DNA from: Trichoderma breve
Taxonomy: Eukaryota > Ascomycota > Sordariomycetes > Hypocreales > Hypocreaceae
Length of the DNA: 64,000 nucleotides
Assembly: GCF_028502605.1 (NCBI RefSeq)
Contig: NC_079232.1
Span: 7,130,001 to 7,194,000, forward strand
Reading direction: 5' to 3'
Positions within the stretch are counted from its first letter, which is position 1, and the number at the start of each line of letters is the position of its first letter. The notes under the pieces were generated by a model that made no database searches, was not told where the DNA came from, and worked only from the letters and a program-made list of their open reading frames with translations. A program made the position numbers and the translations under genes. Positions 1 through 12,039 of this stretch are shown piece after piece.

Positions 1-122
1 ATAAATAACTCTTGGTATAAGGTCATATCAATATCGTATAACTTAAAACCCATTACAAGATACTGATACATCTAACGCAACAGCAGTCCATCTTGTCAGA
101 CAACTTGATGATCCAGGGCCAC

Positions 123-2224
123 TTAACCAAATAAATACTGGCTTGTAGAGCCAAGTCCCGATTTCTGGTCAATGAGAGACCCCCACCAACTGTCTGGGTC
201 CCCCGCTGCCGCCCAAACCTCCTCAAGCAAGCCAAGCGTGGTAGTAAACATGTCGTACCTTGTCTTGACACCCCACCAGCTGCAGTAATCTCTGGCTTCG
301 GCTCGTAGATTCTCATCGTTGGTCTCGCACCCAGCCAGGAAAACAGGCAGCAGAAGCTGCTTCTGAATCATTGTGCTGCGCCGACAGGAGTGCACGTTGT
401 TCAGCACCTTGCGGGCAAAGAACTCGATACGCGACATGAGCGCTTCGCCACGACGCCACTTGAAGACTCGCTCAATGTAAATAAGCAGTGCAAACCGCCA
501 GGCTTGAGCACAGTGATGGAGGTCCTGAACGTGGTGTGTGGCTTCGGCAGAGTAGCAATCCCAGTTTTCAGGTAAATCAGGCTCACTGGACGGGGCAAAG
601 TCCACATCTGGGCCATCATATCGCGGCGTCCTCCATTCCTTGATGGCTTTCTCTACTACCAGCACGGGGCCCATGTCGAACGTGACGCAAGTCATGCAAG
701 AGGCTAGCTCAAACTCGCGTGCGTACGTTCCGAGTCGAAACATGTACTTGAAGAGCTGCTCAGGGCACCCGGAGACGTTGTAAAAGGTCGAAGTGCTGTC
801 CCAGCTGAATACGCTATTAATTGTAGGACCGGATAGGACAAATCCTTGACGAGTGGTAAGTCCAAGCGTGACATCCCACCTAAGTGTGATACAGTTTAGT
901 CCTTAATGTCGAAATGAACGGTCATTGGGTAGCTCACCAAACAAGCATATCCACCTGAGCCTGGATCCTTGGTGACCTCTGGATTTTAAAAACTTCAATA
1001 GCCTCGAGAAATCTCTGCGCTCGACTGAGGTGAGCGACCCAAGGGCCTTGGGCTGAGGTTGCACACTTGAGTCCGGTGTCAGCGAGGGTGTATATGCAGG
1101 CACAAATGGTGTTTCGGTTAACCTACGTCTAAAGTCATCAATATCAACAAACTGTTAAGCAAGTTGGTTCTAGACTTGGCGGATCCAAAGTCACAATCCA
1201 ACTCCTCTAAGAGTTGCATGGCCTTCTTTTTGTGCATCTTTGCTTCGGCTAGACAGGAACCAGTTTCGCGATGGATGTGTTTATATGACAGGGCAAGAAT
1301 AGAGTGCCAGAGCAGCGGTGAGCGCTTGCCCGTCTCGATATCGCAACGAAAAGGATTTGCCTCAAAGTCATGCGTCAAAGGCCATACGCAAAATTCTCGG
1401 TCGTCTACGCGTAAACATTAGTACATCCTAATTCTTGTCTTCTTCTTGATGACACCAAAATTGGCGATCTTACATTGAGCAAAAATCGTGCGAACGTTGT
1501 CGCTGAGATCTCGGGGAATTGATCCGTGGCCTTCCGTTACGGGGCCTACATCTCTCTCTACATCTTCAGTAGACTCGGAAGAGTCTTCTAACGGAATGTC
1601 CTCTCCAACAGAGGTGATGGGGGGATCTTGATCCTGTGTGATATGTTGTCCAGAGCTGTCTGTCGAAAAACCAACAGGTATGTCGCTAGTAAGGCCCTCA
1701 TCAGAGGAGGCAGGTAGATTGAATGGCGCTCCAAAAAGAGAGAAAGGATCATTCAATTCAAGAGAATCTCCCAAAGCCTGCCAGCTCAGCTGTGACCCAA
1801 GTAATTCAGAACGCGGCGGCAGTACAACAGCGGGAGGATCTTGGGACTCAACAGCGACGGCGTCATTCCCAGAGACAGAGACAGAGACAGATGCATTGTC
1901 GCTATTGTTACTCTCCGGACTGGAGTTTGTATGAGATTTGTCGTGAATGGTAGAAGATGGTTGCGATACTCTCTGTACGCCATCAGGCCTCGCTGTTGTT
2001 GCTGCTTTCGTCGTCATCACCATGAACATGGATTGTGATGACGGGGGCGTGGGCGGTGCACATCGGCGTCGCTTCCTGCTGGGGCCGCCAACAAACGTGA
2101 ACTTTCGGGGAATTTCTGATGGAGACATTTCGGTTTGGACCAAAGCAACATCAACCGCTTGGAAGAAGACCAAGTGAAATGTCCAGCTTGAGTCGTGAGT
2201 GAGTGACATCCATGGAGTACGCAA
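123..2224 (-). CDS. Fungal-specific transcription factor-like protein (fungal_trans_2 type), no zinc cluster seen
   Basis: Four exons on the minus strand fit: 2224-1474, 1404-1127, 1065-938 and 879-123. They sum to 638 codons (637 aa) with consistent phase, GT-AG borders and a GTACTAATG-like branch site in intron 1. The C-terminal two thirds reads like the regulatory domain of fungal_trans_2 regulators: a YYDREFCVW segment, then ANPFR, a helical LLNSLLILMTLD stretch, a WWDVTLGL segment and an NVSGCPEQLFKYMFRLG segment. The first 250 residues are Ser/Pro/Asp-rich and low complexity, with an SVSVSVS run. No Cys6 zinc cluster was found in exon 1 or in the 400 bases upstream, which is unusual for this family. 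Either a distant first exon was missed or the protein has lost DNA binding. The start at 2224 is the first ATG of the open frame; an internal ATG about 30 codons on is possible. No target is predicted. Confidence 0.7.
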
Positions 2225-3361
2225 GAATCCCCATGTGCCATGTGGACCAAAAGTCTAGGCTAGTTACAGTTAGGACACAGAGCATGCTCAGTGAGATACG
2301 GCGCACAGTATAAGCTGGCTACAGTGACAACAACAGCCCATCGTCCAGAGTAACACATGGATGGATCATGATACTAATATTAGCGGGATGATCCGAGTCA
2401 GTTTCAATAGCTTAGATCTCAGCCGTGAAGCACTTTGGTGAACGAGACAATTGGTATAGCTCACCTCCCCAACCTCTCTCACCACATTCTTGTGTTTTGG
2501 TTCTTCCCCACCTTTGGAGACTACACTGTTCATGTCGCGCGGATAGCTTCATCACTTGTGGATTTGGGGAATCTGAACAGGCTTTTAGTTGGCTGGTTTA
2601 TGTGATTTCAATTTGATGAAATGGATAAGGGATTAAATAGTTTGGAAGTTCTCGTAGATGAAAAGCAGACGGTGAGGAACCTGATGGTGTTTGACTTGGC
2701 ACGTCCTGTAGCTATCAGCTCGATTAATAGACCTAGAGCTACGCTAGATGGTCCGACCTTGGAGCACATGTTCCTTATCAGTAAATGAGGTCACAAGAGA
2801 TTAGACGCAATTTATTGCAATCAAGATAAAGCACAAGGTATCTCAAGACTGCAAACTCCCCACCCCGCCCTCCAAAAACCAGAACAAAAACCCCAATCCC
2901 AATTTCCTGATTAGGAGATATCCAAAAGGGGATAAATCCACCTGAGGTAAAGAGCGCTAATTGACAATTTACATCCACACCATCCTTGGCTGCAAGGGCA
3001 TAGCTGCTCATGTTTTCTCCATATGTGTCTTAATATCAGATATTGTAATACCGGCAGCAAATACCTGCACTGATCCAGTTATGTAGATCGTATGATTCTT
3101 GATTGCTTGAAAGAGGTTATACGCCAATCTCAGCACGAGAGCTTCCAATTCTATTGCTGCTTCGGCGCTTATTTATAAAGGCATTCGCTGAGTTGAAGGC
3201 GATGCTTTAAAGAGATTATAGTGCAAACACTGCCTCAGTCGCCTTACTCCAGAAATCCTGCCATTTGGTACGCTCAAAAAACTGAACAAACTTGACTGGT
3301 AGATTAGTTTCTTGTGAGATATATTCTTGTCGACATAGAAACAGTTGCGAAATCGTCCCTG
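2225..3361. other. Intergenic region, no gene seen
   Basis: Between the regulator, transcribed leftwards, and the D-amino-acid oxidase, transcribed rightwards. It should hold both promoters. Only short non-conserved frames occur, and no RNA gene or repeat stood out. Confidence 0.5.
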
Positions 3362-4665
3362 ATGGCTTCATCGAATCTGAACGATAGCATCGTAATCGTT
3401 GGGTAGGGTTATTTCTTATTTCTCCTGAAACAATACGCACAGAACCTAACCATCATTTTCGCAGCGCTGGTATCATTGGTCTAAATGTTGCCTTGGTTCT
3501 CTCAGAAAAAGGCCACGGCCGTTCGATTACTGTTGTTGCAGAACATTTCCCCGGCGACACGAGTTTGTATTACACATCACCATGGTAAGACGTTACTATA
3601 TCCAAATGCCTCTGTATGGCATGGTCTAGCCGCTTACTCGAAATAGGGCTGGCTGCAACTTTTCAGCCATCTCTGGGACAGATGACAATGCGTTGCGCTG
3701 GGACAGTCTGGGATACGCTCATCTTTCCAAACTGGCGACAGAGTGCCCCGAGGAAACATATGTGCACTGGACTCCTTCTTTCGAGCTCTGGGATGAGGAT
3801 ATCCCTAGCGACAAAATACGGCACATGTCAGGATATCTAAAAGACGTATGAAGCTTTGGGTTCGACTCAATCGGGATGCCGCTGATTGTATTATAGTTTC
3901 GAGTCCTATCTGAGGCCGAACTTCCAGATGGAGTAAAATTCGGCGTCTCCTTTACTACACTAAGTGTGAATGCGCCTGAACATATCAGATATCTCTACAG
4001 GAGGCTTCGGGATCAGTACGGTGTGCGGTTTTTGCGCCAAAAGCTCCCCAGCATTCAGGCTGCGTACGCGAGCCCATCCACGAAAATCGTCTTCAATTGC
4101 ACGGGGCTTGCCTCTGCGACATTACCTGGCGTAGAAGACCCCAAGTGCTACCCGACTCGCGGGCAAGTAGTGCTGGCCAGAGGACCACACATTCGAACCA
4201 ACATGATGCGTCACGGAAAGGACTACGAAACATACGTGATTCCTCGGCCTGGTTCAAACGGGAACGTCATCCTGGGCGGATACATGCAGAAAGGAGTCAG
4301 GTAGTTTTCCATTCACATAGCTCCTTCGATACGTCCCTGCTAACATAATTCTCAGTGATGGATCTACCTATGATTCTGAGGTCAAGTCTATTTTATCTCG
4401 TACGCGTGATCTGAGCTCTGAAATTCGCCAACAGGAGCCTGAAGTATTGGCTGTCTTCGCCGGCCTCCGCCCCTCCCGGGAAGGGGGTGCGCGTGTAGAT
4501 AGAGATGAGATTACTGTACAAGGACAAAAACGCGTGCTGGTACACAACTATGGTGCAGGTGGGACAGGCTTCCAAGCTGGCTATGGCATGGCAGTTGAGT
4601 CCGTAGCAATGGTCAAAGACATGCTACGCGACATTGCTTGCGAGATCCCTCAAGCACGTCTTTAA
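3362..4665 (+). CDS. D-amino-acid oxidase family flavoprotein, peroxisomal
   Basis: Five exons fit: 3362-3402, 3465-3584, 3647-3845, 3897-4300 and 4356-4665, giving 357 aa, the usual length for D-amino-acid or D-aspartate oxidases. The family oxidatively deaminates D-amino acids to oxo acids, ammonia and H2O2 using FAD. Visible signs are the N-terminal dinucleotide fold split by intron 1 (SIVIVGAGIIGLN), the TSPWAGCNF segment that follows, the NCTGL and YPTRGQV segments near the substrate/FAD pocket, and the C-terminal VHNYGAGGTGFQ segment. The last three residues are ARL, an accepted variant of the peroxisomal PTS1 signal, which fits the organelle of this enzyme. The start is the ATG that puts the GxGxxG motif at about residue 14. 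Substrate class (neutral versus acidic D-amino acids) cannot be told from sequence reading alone. Confidence 0.88.
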
Positions 4666-5488
4666 AAAAGAGATCTTTCTAATAATAATATTCTATTTGT
4701 ATCCTTATGGGTTATAAATCTGTAGAATATAGATAGTATGAATCTCGGAATCTTGTCATGATTCATTTTGATGAGCTCGCAGCATTGATTGGAGTCGTCT
4801 GTCACTCTGATATTTCAGCTCTGGATTGAACTTGGGCATGATAGGGATGCTAAAAACCTTCTTTTTAGAATCCGACTCACATGAATAATTCATTGTACAA
4901 AGAATATAACACATCTCTGTCTGGAGAGGTATCCACCCACATTTATGTCTATTTTTGAGCATCGAGAATCTTCAGCTATTTATACGAATCTGACGCATCA
5001 TTGAAGTCGCTTTTTATTAATAAGATTATCCGAAATAAGCCAGAATTCCTAGCAATGGTAGCAGATTTTGGGTATATTAATTCAGATAGCAGACTCCTCC
5101 CCCAGCATTCCTGGCGCCTTCGTCCGCACTAATCATGGGAGGAAGGAAAATAAATAAGACTACTACGAACAAATGGCAGAGAGCTACCGGGACCACCAGC
5201 CTACTTTTGTTAGCCCTGTTTAAAATATGACATTGTCCTTGAAGAATTTTTTAACGCTGGAAAGACGGAGAGTGAATGATCATCGAAGATGTGCCCAGGT
5301 TAACATAAGTGTATTTACAAATATCTACACACAAAATAAATCTTACGCGACTTGAAATGCTATAAGATTGATTCCTGCTGATAATAACTCGTGTGATAAT
5401 ATTGATAGAAACTTGCCTGTTGTAAATAAACGATCTGGTGCTATCTCAACTCACACTTTGGTCAGATCAGCCCTAAAAGCGTACCAAG
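4666..5488. other. AT-rich intergenic region between convergent genes
   Basis: Lies between the 3' ends of the D-amino-acid oxidase and the UNC93-like gene. It is AT-rich, with several AATAA-like tracts near 4680 that could serve as 3'-end signals. No gene, RNA or repeat was recognised. Confidence 0.45.
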
Positions 5489-7159
5489 TCAGGAGGCTTT
5501 CTTGTTCTCAGTTTCTACACTCGGTTCCTCTATCCCCAACGTGTTGCCTTCAATCACGTTAATATTTTCCACCATGTTAGTGTCCTTGAGCCAATATTTG
5601 ATGATAGGCAAGACGAAAATCGGTCCTGCAGCTACGAACTAGATGTTATCAGTGAAGAGGTCTTGACGTGGTATCGAGTAAATAACGCTTACAGCCCATG
5701 AAGAACCAAACATAAACTCTTTGGAATATCCCTGGAGATCAAGTGCAAATGCGCATATTTGGCAAAGAGCATTAAGGAGTCGGTACATGGAAGCATAGAC
5801 AGAGAGCTGTGCCGGCGGTTAGCGTCGCTGCTTGGCGCAGATTCAATGGCTTACCTCGTCGGGGCGGTTACTAAGTGCCCCAATGAACCAGTAGGCATAG
5901 CAGTTGTAAGTGGCATCCGTGAAGCCATACAAAACATAAACAGCACAGGCTGCGGCGTATCCAGAATCATGTACATCAACACGATCTGCTTCGCTGAGGC
6001 CTTCCTTTGTCTTCTTCATCATGAAATATCCAGCAACCCAAACGGCGTTGATAGTAACGAAGACATAGATGATGGCATAAAAAGCTCTCTTCCGGCGACC
6101 AAAAGGGAGTCTGTCTGTAAAGATGTTGAGCATCCAAGCGGAGGGAATTTGAACAACGCCCGATATGAAGGTATTGAGAGCTCGACCACGGACGGTAAAA
6201 TAGACGCCGTTGAAGTCATTGCTCTGATAGATATTGTAGTAGTTGACTGCCCAACACATTGGCCAGAAGAACACAATCCACCAGTTTCTTTTGCAAACCT
6301 GCCATGATGTTGCAAGTTCCTCCTTGAAAGTTTTGTTGTTTGTCTCTAGCATCACACGGGAACCGTCCTCTCGAATAATCTTCTGCCAAGGATACATAGC
6401 CATGCCTAATAATGAACCGATCAGCATCAAAATGAAGAGTCCAATGTAAGTACCGTCTCCGACACGGCTATCATTGTTGGTACCCGAATTCCAGTTCTGT
6501 CCCACAGGGATTGCAGCTCCAATGACTACACCAAACTGGAAGATGGACCAGAAGATGGACACATAAAGGCCCTTTTTGTCTTCGCTTGCAAACGAAGTGA
6601 TGGCCGTGCCCTCTGCACACCAGAGTAATGCAGCAGAAAGCCCGCACCAGCATCCTCCAAAGATGACAAACGGCACATTTCCTGTGTGGTTGAAGCACCA
6701 CAGGCTCGCAGCATAAGCTGCATATCCGATGCCACCAGCGCACAAAGTAGTCCTCAGTCCGAAATAGTTGAGACAGGCTGGGGCAACGAAACAGAAAGCG
6801 GAGAACACAGTATAGAGCGCTATATTGGACATATCGGATAGCCAGGCGGTTTGTTGACCAGCACCTCCGATAAACGTGATGACATTGAACATGCCCACTG
6901 TCATGAAGAGGACTGAGCCAAGCATCATGGCCTGTACTCGAGGGTGGCTATAAGCCCAAATATTAAATCCCCATAAGTTGTACGGCTTGGGGAGCTGCAA
7001 ACACTTCTATTTAGCTTCTCTGGCTATTTACAGATTTCGGGGGCTACTTGCCTCGTAAGCTTGGGCTACATCCACAGGGGCCGTATACATCTTCTCGACA
7101 TCATTGCCAATGCCAGAGTTGTCGATGACTTGTGTCTCAATGTTGTCGACTCGCACCAT
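5489..7159 (-). CDS. UNC93-like / DUF895 major facilitator membrane protein
   Basis: Four exons fit: 7159-7052, 6994-5855, 5806-5693 and 5638-5489, giving 503 aa. It is a polytopic membrane protein with about 10-12 hydrophobic segments. The family hallmarks are an SHPRVQAMMLG start to the first helix, NVITFIGGAGQ after it, and an SNDFNGVYFTVRGRALN segment in the second half. Fungal members are annotated as UNC93-like or DUF895 transporters; substrates are mostly unknown. The N-terminus (MVRVDN...) is hydrophilic and cytosolic-looking, as is the acidic C-terminal tail ending in KKAS. Intron 1 appears to use a GC donor (GAG|gcaag) instead of GT; the reading frame is kept across it. The gene is divergent from the dimethylformamidase-like gene at 8062 and shares about 0.9 kb of upstream DNA with it. 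Confidence 0.85.
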
Positions 7160-8061
7160 TGTACCCAATTTTTTTAAAGTTCTTGACTTGCATCTATCGA
7201 GGCGGCGAAATAGTGGGAAAAGAAACCGAGAACGTGTGTATAGTTTCAAAGTTTCGAGAGAAAAAAAAAACTTATGCTTGGCAATTACCTGACCGTGGTT
7301 TTATGGCTTTGTTGCCGTCGATTACATCTGAGCATCATACATTGTTCAGCCCCTGATAAGCAAGATGCGTATAAGTTGGAATGGACTTACTGAGCAAATA
7401 AAACGAGGCCCGTCGCAGAACAGGGATTTCCTAATTTAGCAGTTAACTGAGTTTGGTCATAACCAAGTTAAAGCAATGTATGATACTGACAAATAAAGAA
7501 TTTGGTTCTCGGGCCAACGGATATCATGCAGATAAGATTGCGGATAATATGTTCATGAATATATATACGTTGAAAGATGCTTCTGGCAAAGTGAGGCCTG
7601 CTTTGGGGAATTCAGAGGCTTAATCCCAAAATGGGAGATATTGTTCTTGGGATCAGCTGCACGTACCCTTTAAACCTTATAGGGCATTTCCTTTCTCGGG
7701 AGCCCCACTGCCTTATCATCCACCGCTGAAATGCGCTCTTGTTCGAGGCCTAGGAAGAGCAGTGGACTGTCACTGTTTAGCACTATTCCTGTTTATAGTT
7801 AGTTACTACTGAAATGTATCTGGTAATTGGGTAGACTTCCGGCTCGGATATTGAGGCAAGACGCCACCCAAAGAGGGTAGCGAATAATCTGAGTGTATCT
7901 AACTAGGTTATGGTCCCCTCTTATTCGACACTGGACACACATTCATCAAGCACATAAAATACTCTGCACGCCGCACTTCATGTGTGCTCCATGTCCACTC
8001 AACTAGCATACAGCGAGACTTGATTGTTGGATAATCTGGACTCCTAGCTCCGACGACTTCA
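7160..8061. promoter_or_regulatory. Shared divergent upstream region
   Basis: Separates the start codons of the UNC93-like gene (minus) and the dimethylformamidase-like gene (plus). A poly-A run lies at 7261-7270. No cluster motif (TCGGCGA) occurs here. No coding frame of interest was seen. Confidence 0.4.
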
Positions 8062-10415
8062 ATGATGGCGACCGAAGAGAGTGAAAGCTCAGCAGAAATA
8101 ATTGGGTACGCTGAACCATGGATTGTAGCGCCTGGAGACTCGGTTGCCATCAAAGTAAGACATACCCCTCATTTTACCACAGCCCGCCGGTAGCCAATGC
8201 CCTCTCAAGGAACGCAAGACTAAACACAGTATATTATAACACTGATCAATATTTACAGGTATCATGCACGGAGCTAGAGTATAGGTATCGAACCGTTCGG
8301 TTGATTCAGGGTATTGATCTTAAACACTCTCCAAAGAAGCTTGAAGAGGAAGTCAAAGAAATTCCCCGAGGCAAACGGCAGGGCCGCTTCCAGACCGCTC
8401 AGCAGGGGTCTTATGGGTATATCCCAAACTGGGCGCCACAAATCGCAACGGTTGGCCTTCAGGTTTCGTTTTACGTGCAGCCGTGGTTGTTGGAATGCCC
8501 ACACGCACAAACATTGGTCTCAACGCTCGATCCAGATGCCCATACCGGGTTTTCCATCGCATTGAACACTCAGGGCTCAATTGATATCAACGTGGGAACT
8601 GGTTCCAGAATCAAAGTTCTCAGTACTGGCCTTAGTCTCCAACAAAAGACGTGGTCGAAAGTAAAAGTCATATTCAACGGTCCTTTGGTCAAATTGAATT
8701 TGACGCCTAAATCCTTTAGAGTTGAACCAGTCCACCCTGCGTCGGCATTTGAATCGCAAGTAGATGGTGAAGCACTGGTTTACGGACGAGGGCCGCTTCA
8801 CATTGCCGCAACCCAGCAGCGTGTTGCTGACAACACCCAATGTGGCCTGAGACCGCATGTTACAGACTTCTTCAACGGCCGCATCGATAGTTTAACCCTC
8901 AAGTCTTGCGACAAACAATCTTTGATCCTCGCGAAATATGACTTCTCCTTGGAAATGTCGAGTGACCGAATCCTAGACATTTCTGGGCGCGGGTATCACG
9001 GTGTCTTGGTTAATGCGCCAACTCGTGCTGTCAAGGGTCATGACTGGGACGGATCCGAGTGTGACTGGACGCGAGCCCAGTTTGGCTATGGTGCGATTCA
9101 TTTCCATGACGACGACCTAGATGATGCAAACTGGGAGACGGACTTTGTCATTACAATCCCTCCCAATGCTCGCTCTGGTGCTTATGCGGTCGAGGTGGAG
9201 ACAAGCAATGGCCGAGACACGGATTCAATCACCTTCTTTGTTCGACCGACCCGCTGGATATCGGACAACTCCAACAAGGTCTGTCTTGTCTTTTCTACAT
9301 TTACGTACCTGGCATATGCCAATGAACGCCTATATGATACAACCCGCCAGAATACCGCAGATCTTGGGCCGGGCTTCGACATTAATAAAGCCCTGAAAAG
9401 TCCCGAATTTTACAAAATGCGTCGCCGAGTGGATCTTGGTCTGTCTTGCTATGACCGCCACAACGATGGTTCGGGGGTCTGTTACTCTTCATCGAAACGC
9501 CCCATTTTGAATGTGCGCCCCGGCTATATAATGTGGGCGTTTTCCCGCCCACGCGAGTTCTCTGCTGATCTCATGATGCTCGGGTTTCTGGAGCAGGAGG
9601 GTATCCCGTACGAGACTCTGACTGATCACGATTTGCACGCTCGTGGAGCTGGCGCTCTCCAAGGCTTCAGCACTGTCATCACTGGCTGTCATCCTGAGTA
9701 CCCTAGCCTCGAATCTTTTCGTGCCTATGACGCTTTTGCCAAAGGAGGAGGCAACCTCATGTACATGGGTGGCAATGGATTTTATTGGGTAAGTGGACAT
9801 GACGTTAATCGACCACATCGTTTAGAAGTGCGTCGCGGAGACACTGGCGTGCGTCCATATAGTCTCCCCGGCGGAGAGCACATCAACAGCCTCGACAGTC
9901 AGCGAGGTGGTTTATGGAGATCTCGAGGAATGAGTTGCAACACGTTATTCGGGGTGGGGTTTTGCGCTCAGGGTACCGGTCTTGGGGTGCCGTATAGGCG
10001 GACCGAGGCATCTCGAGATCGCAAACTCTCTTGGATGTTTGAAGGGGTAGAAGGAGACTTGATTGGTGAATTTGGGTTTGGCGGTGGCGCGTCAGGGGAT
10101 GAGATTGATCGTTTCGACGTAGGGAACGGCAGCCCCGAGGGGGCCTTGATACTAGCCACGAGTACTGGCCATAGTGATGACTTTGGCATTGCTATCGAAG
10201 ACCTAAGTTATCCTGCACTAAACACGCTTGGAACTCAGACGAACTTGATTCGCAGCGACGTGGTATACTATGTTGGTTCTGGCGGTGGTGGAGTGTTTAG
10301 TGTAGGTAGTATTAATTGGTACTGCTCCTTGGCATGGGATGGTTATAATAATAATGTTGCTAGGTTAACTAGTAATGTTATTAATGGATTTTTAGCTGGA
10401 AAGCAAAAAGAATGA
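8062..10415 (+). CDS. N,N-dimethylformamidase large-subunit-like protein
   Basis: Two exons, 8062-8154 and 8259-10415, encode 749 aa. The first exon supplies a start otherwise missing: a segment ending GYAEPWIVAPGDSVAIK that continues in frame into VSCTELEYRYRTVRLIQG. This N-terminal half, followed by a LamG/concanavalin-like region (about residues 110-300), and a C-terminal half of amidotransferase-like fold with YANERLYDT, GHPEY-like (TGCHPEYPS) and YMGGNGFYWV segments, match the large subunit of bacterial N,N-dimethylformamidases and their fungal relatives. The bacterial enzymes hydrolyse formamides to formate and an amine; the true substrate in fungi is not known. With the nearby D-amino-acid oxidase and transporter it could serve nitrogen scavenging, but this is only proximity. 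Two ATGs stand in tandem at 8062 and 8065; either may start. Confidence 0.8.
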
Positions 10416-10824
10416 GTTAGAAATATAAATAATTAAAATAAAAATAAATAAATAAAATAACTTTAAATATTTAGCAGCACAGAAGCAGGGCGTCTTAGCT
10501 GAGTAAATTGACACGGGGTTATATAGTATTATATATTCTAGCCGAAATGGCCGGATCATTGTTCACCATCCTTCTTCTTCTTCTTCCGGCATTTCTCATC
10601 ATCAAGTCACGTCAGAAGTTGCACGTGCTGATTTGCTGCGCTAACAATCAGCAGCCCTTTAGACTCACTCTCGGGTACCTGACAGCGGACCTGCAGCCCT
10701 GAAGCTACCTACAGTACATGTACCCCGTCGTTAGCGTCAACCCCTCATATCATATCACAGCTCACCGCCCAGAGTGACGTTTCTCACCAAATCTTGTTGA
10801 TTCAATCCTCCTCCAAAAGCAAAG
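10416..10824. other. Intergenic region with AT-rich simple sequence
   Basis: Begins with an AT-rich tract of AAATA/AATAA units (about 10425-10465) just after the dimethylformamidase-like stop, a likely 3'-end signal. Nothing else was recognised before the decayed gene at 10825. Confidence 0.4.
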
Positions 10825-11922
10825 ATGAAGCGAAGAGCAAACGCCAGCGAAGTCAGCATCTCACATCCGCCGGCCAAAAAGATAAGACCTGGAATTAATC
10901 ATGACGCAGCAACTCGAGTGACTTGGCAAGGTTCGCCACAAGGCCTCAGGGCCGATTGGGTCTTTTCCAACAACTCCAACGTGAAGTGAGTCGTTCTCAA
11001 TGATCATTGATCATTCGGTCACCGTTACTAACTCGCGACAGCATATGCAATGATTGAAGGTGGTTCACCGAGTTGACGCCTTTCAAAAGCGTCACTAGCA
11101 GTGGTGCCGTCGAGGGCGTTGGAACCGTTAATCTGCCCGTCAAACGAGACCCTGACATGCGTGGACCGCAAGCTCATCACCTTCTTCGCCTAACAAACGT
11201 ACTCTACACTCCTTCTTCGGAATTCAACATTCTTGGTCAGTCTATTTTCGAGCTTGCTCCATCACTCACTTTGGGCTCAACCCTGAAAACCAAGGGCACT
11301 TTGGAGGGTAAAGAAGGCAACTCTATCGCCTTCTTCTCACCAAACGCGCCGCTCTTTTGTCTACGACTCAGTGGACCGCCCGTCGGCCCTCGACTGGCAC
11401 CGACCAAGTTTGAGCCCGGCGTGAAATATTACGTGGGGGTTTCGTGGCCAGCCACCGAGAGAGCTCGATGGAACGCTAGGCCAACCGGACGAGGTTGAGA
11501 CCAAGCCGCGCCAACGGGCTGGACAGCAACCATATACGGCAGAGGAAAAAGCATGGCTGAAGAAACACTACCAAGGAGAGTACAAGTTTTTAATGTCGTA
11601 CGGTCTGAGCATCTACGATGAAGAGGATCGTGAAGAAGGCCGAGCCATTATGCAGGCAATGATTAGCCCTGACGAAGATGATGACGAGGAGGAAGAGGAC
11701 AACGAAAAAGAAGAGGACGAAGAGGAAGAGGAAGATGACGAAGATGACGACCTCATTCACCCCGCAGATTTTCTTTTCGACAAGAAAGAACGGGCTTGAA
11801 TCAAGAAGTATTACCAGAACTGTGTGACATTCATGTACTCGTACGGTCTCAAGTTCTACGACCCGGATAATTGTCAAGAGGCCCAACATTTGGTCATGGA
11901 ATTCATGAGCAACGATGAATAA
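10825..11922 (+). pseudogene. Decayed copia-protease-like (domesticated retroelement) gene
   Basis: From an ATG at 10825 the frame encodes a basic N-terminus and then DWVFSNNSNV, the start of a retropepsin-like module seen in copia Gag-Pol and in a family of stand-alone fungal genes. An intron at 10986-11041 joins this to ICND. An in-frame TGA at 11055-11057 follows, then WFTELTPFKSVTSSG and a conserved LRLTNVLYTPSSEFNILG segment. The frame breaks again near 11400-11498 and resumes in another frame with TAEEKAWLKKHYQGEYKF. A Glu/Asp-rich tract (11671-11755) separates two related units, the second beginning KKYYQNCVTF. The second unit is interrupted by TGA at 11797-11799 exactly where the first has Trp (TGG). 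Three independent breaks indicate a pseudogene. It could be a domesticated gene that decayed or an old element fragment; no reverse transcriptase or integrase is present nearby. Confidence 0.7.
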
Positions 11923-12039
11923 AAGGTTGCCAGACCATTTTACGATGTTCGGGTTCGGGTTCGGGTTTACAACGGAGTGCAGAAAAGGGTGTGTTCCCAA
12001 GGCTATGGCTTGGTCCCCATAATGCCTAGTTGGGTGATG

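Noticed and set aside
11945..11970. Short GGGTTC tandem repeats resembling a telomere-like tract
   Set aside because: Only about three units and not the fungal telomere repeat TTAGGG.
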